From: a bacterium
GTDB lineage: Bacteria > Patescibacteriota > Minisyncoccia > Phycocordibacterales > JAUSIJ01
NCBI GenBank assembly: GCA_030647855.1
Contig: JAUSIJ010000057.1
Location: 1 to 6,580, forward strand
Direction of reading: 5' to 3'
DNA: 6,580 bases
Part shown: positions 5,040 through 6,580 of the stretch, piece after piece
Layout: the number at the start of each line of letters is the position of its first letter
How positions within the stretch are numbered: the first letter of the stretch is position 1
The notes under the pieces: model-generated
The model's database searches: none
What the model was told of the DNA's origin: nothing
Seen by the model: only the letters and a program-made list of their open reading frames with translations
Position numbers and translations under genes: made by a program

Positions 5040-6580
5040 AAACTAAGGCTTTCTCCTCGACCACTTGTGCGCCCCGCACACCTCGGAACCAGAGCGCTTC
5101 CCGAGCTTTTGAGACGGCATTTCTCCAAGCTCGCCTCCACGGATAGGCAACCCGAATGAAGCTCGACAAAAAGACCGCATTAAAGACGACCCAAGCGCTG
5201 TTGGTCACGACTGAAGCGGTTACTCCCTCTCGAACGACGGCGAGCGTTATGACGAGCACGGCCAGCCAAATATAAAGAATGTTCGGCAGCGCGTAGATTA
5301 AATAATTTCCTTCTTGCTCCACCTTGGAGGTGACCTTAAAGGCATTTTTCGTGCCCAAAATTACTGAAATGGTCGCTGTGAGAAAAATAAAAAATGAGCT
5401 CATCGTAAGCTGGATGGCTCGAAAAGTGATCGTAAACCGAGTTGAGCGCATGAGAATATAGAGCGTCAGGATGATAAAGGGCAGGAAGAAAATACTGTAG
5501 TTGCTCGTTGTGTCCACCACCGGCAGAATGCCGGTTGAAAGAACGATAAGCGGAATAATGGCGTCGATCGCCACGATAAAGCCGTTGAGGTAATATCCGG
5601 CGGAGTAGAGATACTGCATTTTCTGAGCAAACGTGAGACCGCGCCTAAAAAGCGGATTGAACTTAAAGAGCACCTCCTGCGAACCTCTCGACCAGCGGAA
5701 CTGCTGGTCATAGTACGATTTGAGGTCGGTCGGAGCGAGACCGTGCGACAGCACTTCCGGAACAAAAAGAGAGTTCCAGCCCCTCTCGTGCATAAGAAGC
5801 GATGCCATAAAATCTTCCGCAATATTGTCCTCCGGCACTCCGCCGATATCCTCTACCGCGGCGCGCCTGATAACGGCATTGGTGCCGCACCAGAAAGTGG
5901 CGTTGTGGCGATTCTTGCCCTGACAAATTGGTCCGAAGAAAAGTTCCTGCTGTTCCCAAGCCGCTTGGGTTAGAAAATTCCTGTCCTTGTTAGCATAATA
6001 TTGAGGAGTCTGAACGAACGCCATTTTGGGATCTGCCTCAAGGTAACCGACCGTCTTGTTCAAAAACTGAGGCAGCGGAACATGGTCGGCGTCAAAGAGA
6101 GCGAAGAGAGGTGCATTTGTCACCCGAAGGGCGTGATTGACGTTTCCTGCCTTTGCTCCGCCTGGCGTCGTTCGGGTGATGACATTGATGGGATAGCGCT
6201 TCGAGAGATCTGCGATTTCTTCCCAATTCTTCTTGCGAGCCACCAGCCCGTCATTCAGGATATGAACTTTGAAGTTCGGATAATCAATGCCAAGCGCCCC
6301 TTCAAGAGTTCTCGTCACGACATCAAGGGGCTCGCCGCAGACCGTGATGAAAATATCAACCATCGGGAAAAACTTTGGCCGGATCTCGGGAATTTTTTTC
6401 TGCTCCCATATGGTATGAAGATATCCGAATGATTGCCATACATGATAGAGTTCGCCGATAAAGAGCGGGACGTACAAAAACCATGCACCTAGGTGGCGAA
6501 AGTCGAGCCACCAGCCGAGGTAGACGAGGGTAAGAGCACCCGAGAGGGCAATGAGCCATCGCGAGACGCCGGGATTCTCG
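5005..6580 (-). CDS. Cellulose-synthase-like GT2 membrane glycosyltransferase (5' end cut by the window edge)
   Basis: Processive-type beta-glycosyltransferase that polymerises a sugar from a nucleotide-sugar donor at the inner membrane face and probably extrudes the chain. The frame stays open to the right edge, so 524 residues are visible and the true start is outside. A TTG at 6477 is internal, because the codons before it encode a transmembrane helix and the loop after it (RWLIALSGALTLVYLGWW). Numbering from that TTG, the GT-A motifs are LNDG (D76), GGAKAGNVNHAL (106-117), DAD (129-131), TPQYY (157-161), AED (220-222, catalytic base D222, usually TED) and QQFRW (258-262). Four to five transmembrane segments follow (about 292-445). 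The C-terminus is short and basic with no PilZ domain, so c-di-GMP control as in BcsA is not expected. The downstream GT39 gene overlaps its end. Cellulose itself is not implied. Confidence 0.93.
   Translation of the reverse strand, partial: ENPGVSRWLIALSGALTLVYLGWWLDFRHLGAWFLYVPLFIGELYHVWQSFGYLHTIWEQKKIPEIRPKFFPMVDIFITVCGEPLDVVTRTLEGALGIDYPNFKVHILNDGLVARKKNWEEIADLSKRYPINVITRTTPGGAKAGNVNHALRVTNAPLFALFDADHVPLPQFLNKTVGYLEADPKMAFVQTPQYYANKDRNFLTQAAWEQQELFFGPICQGKNRHNATFWCGTNAVIRRAAVEDIGGVPEDNIAEDFMASLLMHERGWNSLFVPEVLSHGLAPTDLKSYYDQQFRWSRGSQEVLFKFNPLFRRGLTFAQKMQYLYSAGYYLNGFIVAIDAIIPLIVLSTGILPVVDTTSNYSIFFLPFIILTLYILMRSTRFTITFRAIQLTMSSFFIFLTATISVILGTKNAFKVTSKVEQEGNYLIYALPNILYIWLAVLVITLAVVREGVTASVVTNSAWVVFNAVFLSSFIRVAYPWRRAWRNAVSKAREALWFRGVRGAQVVEEKALVYEIRDDHKAST

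Noticed and set aside
6001..6432. A 143-residue plus-strand open frame
   Set aside because: It is the antisense shadow of the GT2 catalytic domain, with no domain pattern of its own.
6475..6477. TTG as a start codon of the GT2 gene
   Set aside because: The frame is open to the window edge and encodes a hydrophobic membrane helix upstream, so the TTG is an internal leucine codon.

Overview
All five genes recognised in this window lie on the minus strand, so transcription runs from the high-coordinate end to the low. In transcription order they are: a membrane glycosyltransferase of the cellulose-synthase-like GT2 family (start beyond the right edge); a multi-pass GT39/PMT-like glycosyltransferase with a LysM domain at its C-terminus; a membrane-anchored S1C (HtrA-like) serine protease without a PDZ domain; dihydroorotase (pyrC); and a DEAD-box RNA helicase (C-terminal half beyond the left edge). 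No tRNA, rRNA, CRISPR array or mobile element was seen. No gene was found on the plus strand, and no gene-free gap exceeds 230 bases.

The style of the genes suggests a small-genome bacterium of the Candidate Phyla Radiation (Patescibacteria, perhaps Parcubacteria-like). The clues are a helicase with a short Arg/Gly/Asn-rich N-terminal tail before an otherwise canonical core, a PDZ-less S1C protease with a signal anchor, LysM-tailed surface proteins, and compact spacing. This is a judgement from general protein character; no marker gene is present to prove it. Genes use the standard code and are of moderate GC. The helicase leader is clearly AT-richer.

Layout: (i) 6580-3345, a two-gene glycosyltransferase operon whose coding regions overlap by 23-35 bases; it probably builds and decorates a surface polysaccharide or glycan. 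(ii) 3312-2338, a strong sigma70-type promoter placed so close to the protease ATG that the mRNA should be leaderless or nearly so. (iii) 2327-2258, a probable terminator, then pyrC with a textbook Shine-Dalgarno and a second terminator right after its stop. (iv) 1089-1, a near-consensus promoter (TTGACA, 17 bases, TATACT), then an unusually long leader of about 139 bases, then the helicase. The leader contains an 11-base perfect inverted repeat whose second arm abuts the start codon, and several nested hairpins.

The points most worth following up are the structured helicase leader (a candidate autoregulatory or thermosensing RNA), the GT39-LysM fusion, the leaderless protease, and an 11-bp-arm perfect palindrome lying exactly over the predicted catalytic Asp-Glu codons of the GT39 enzyme.
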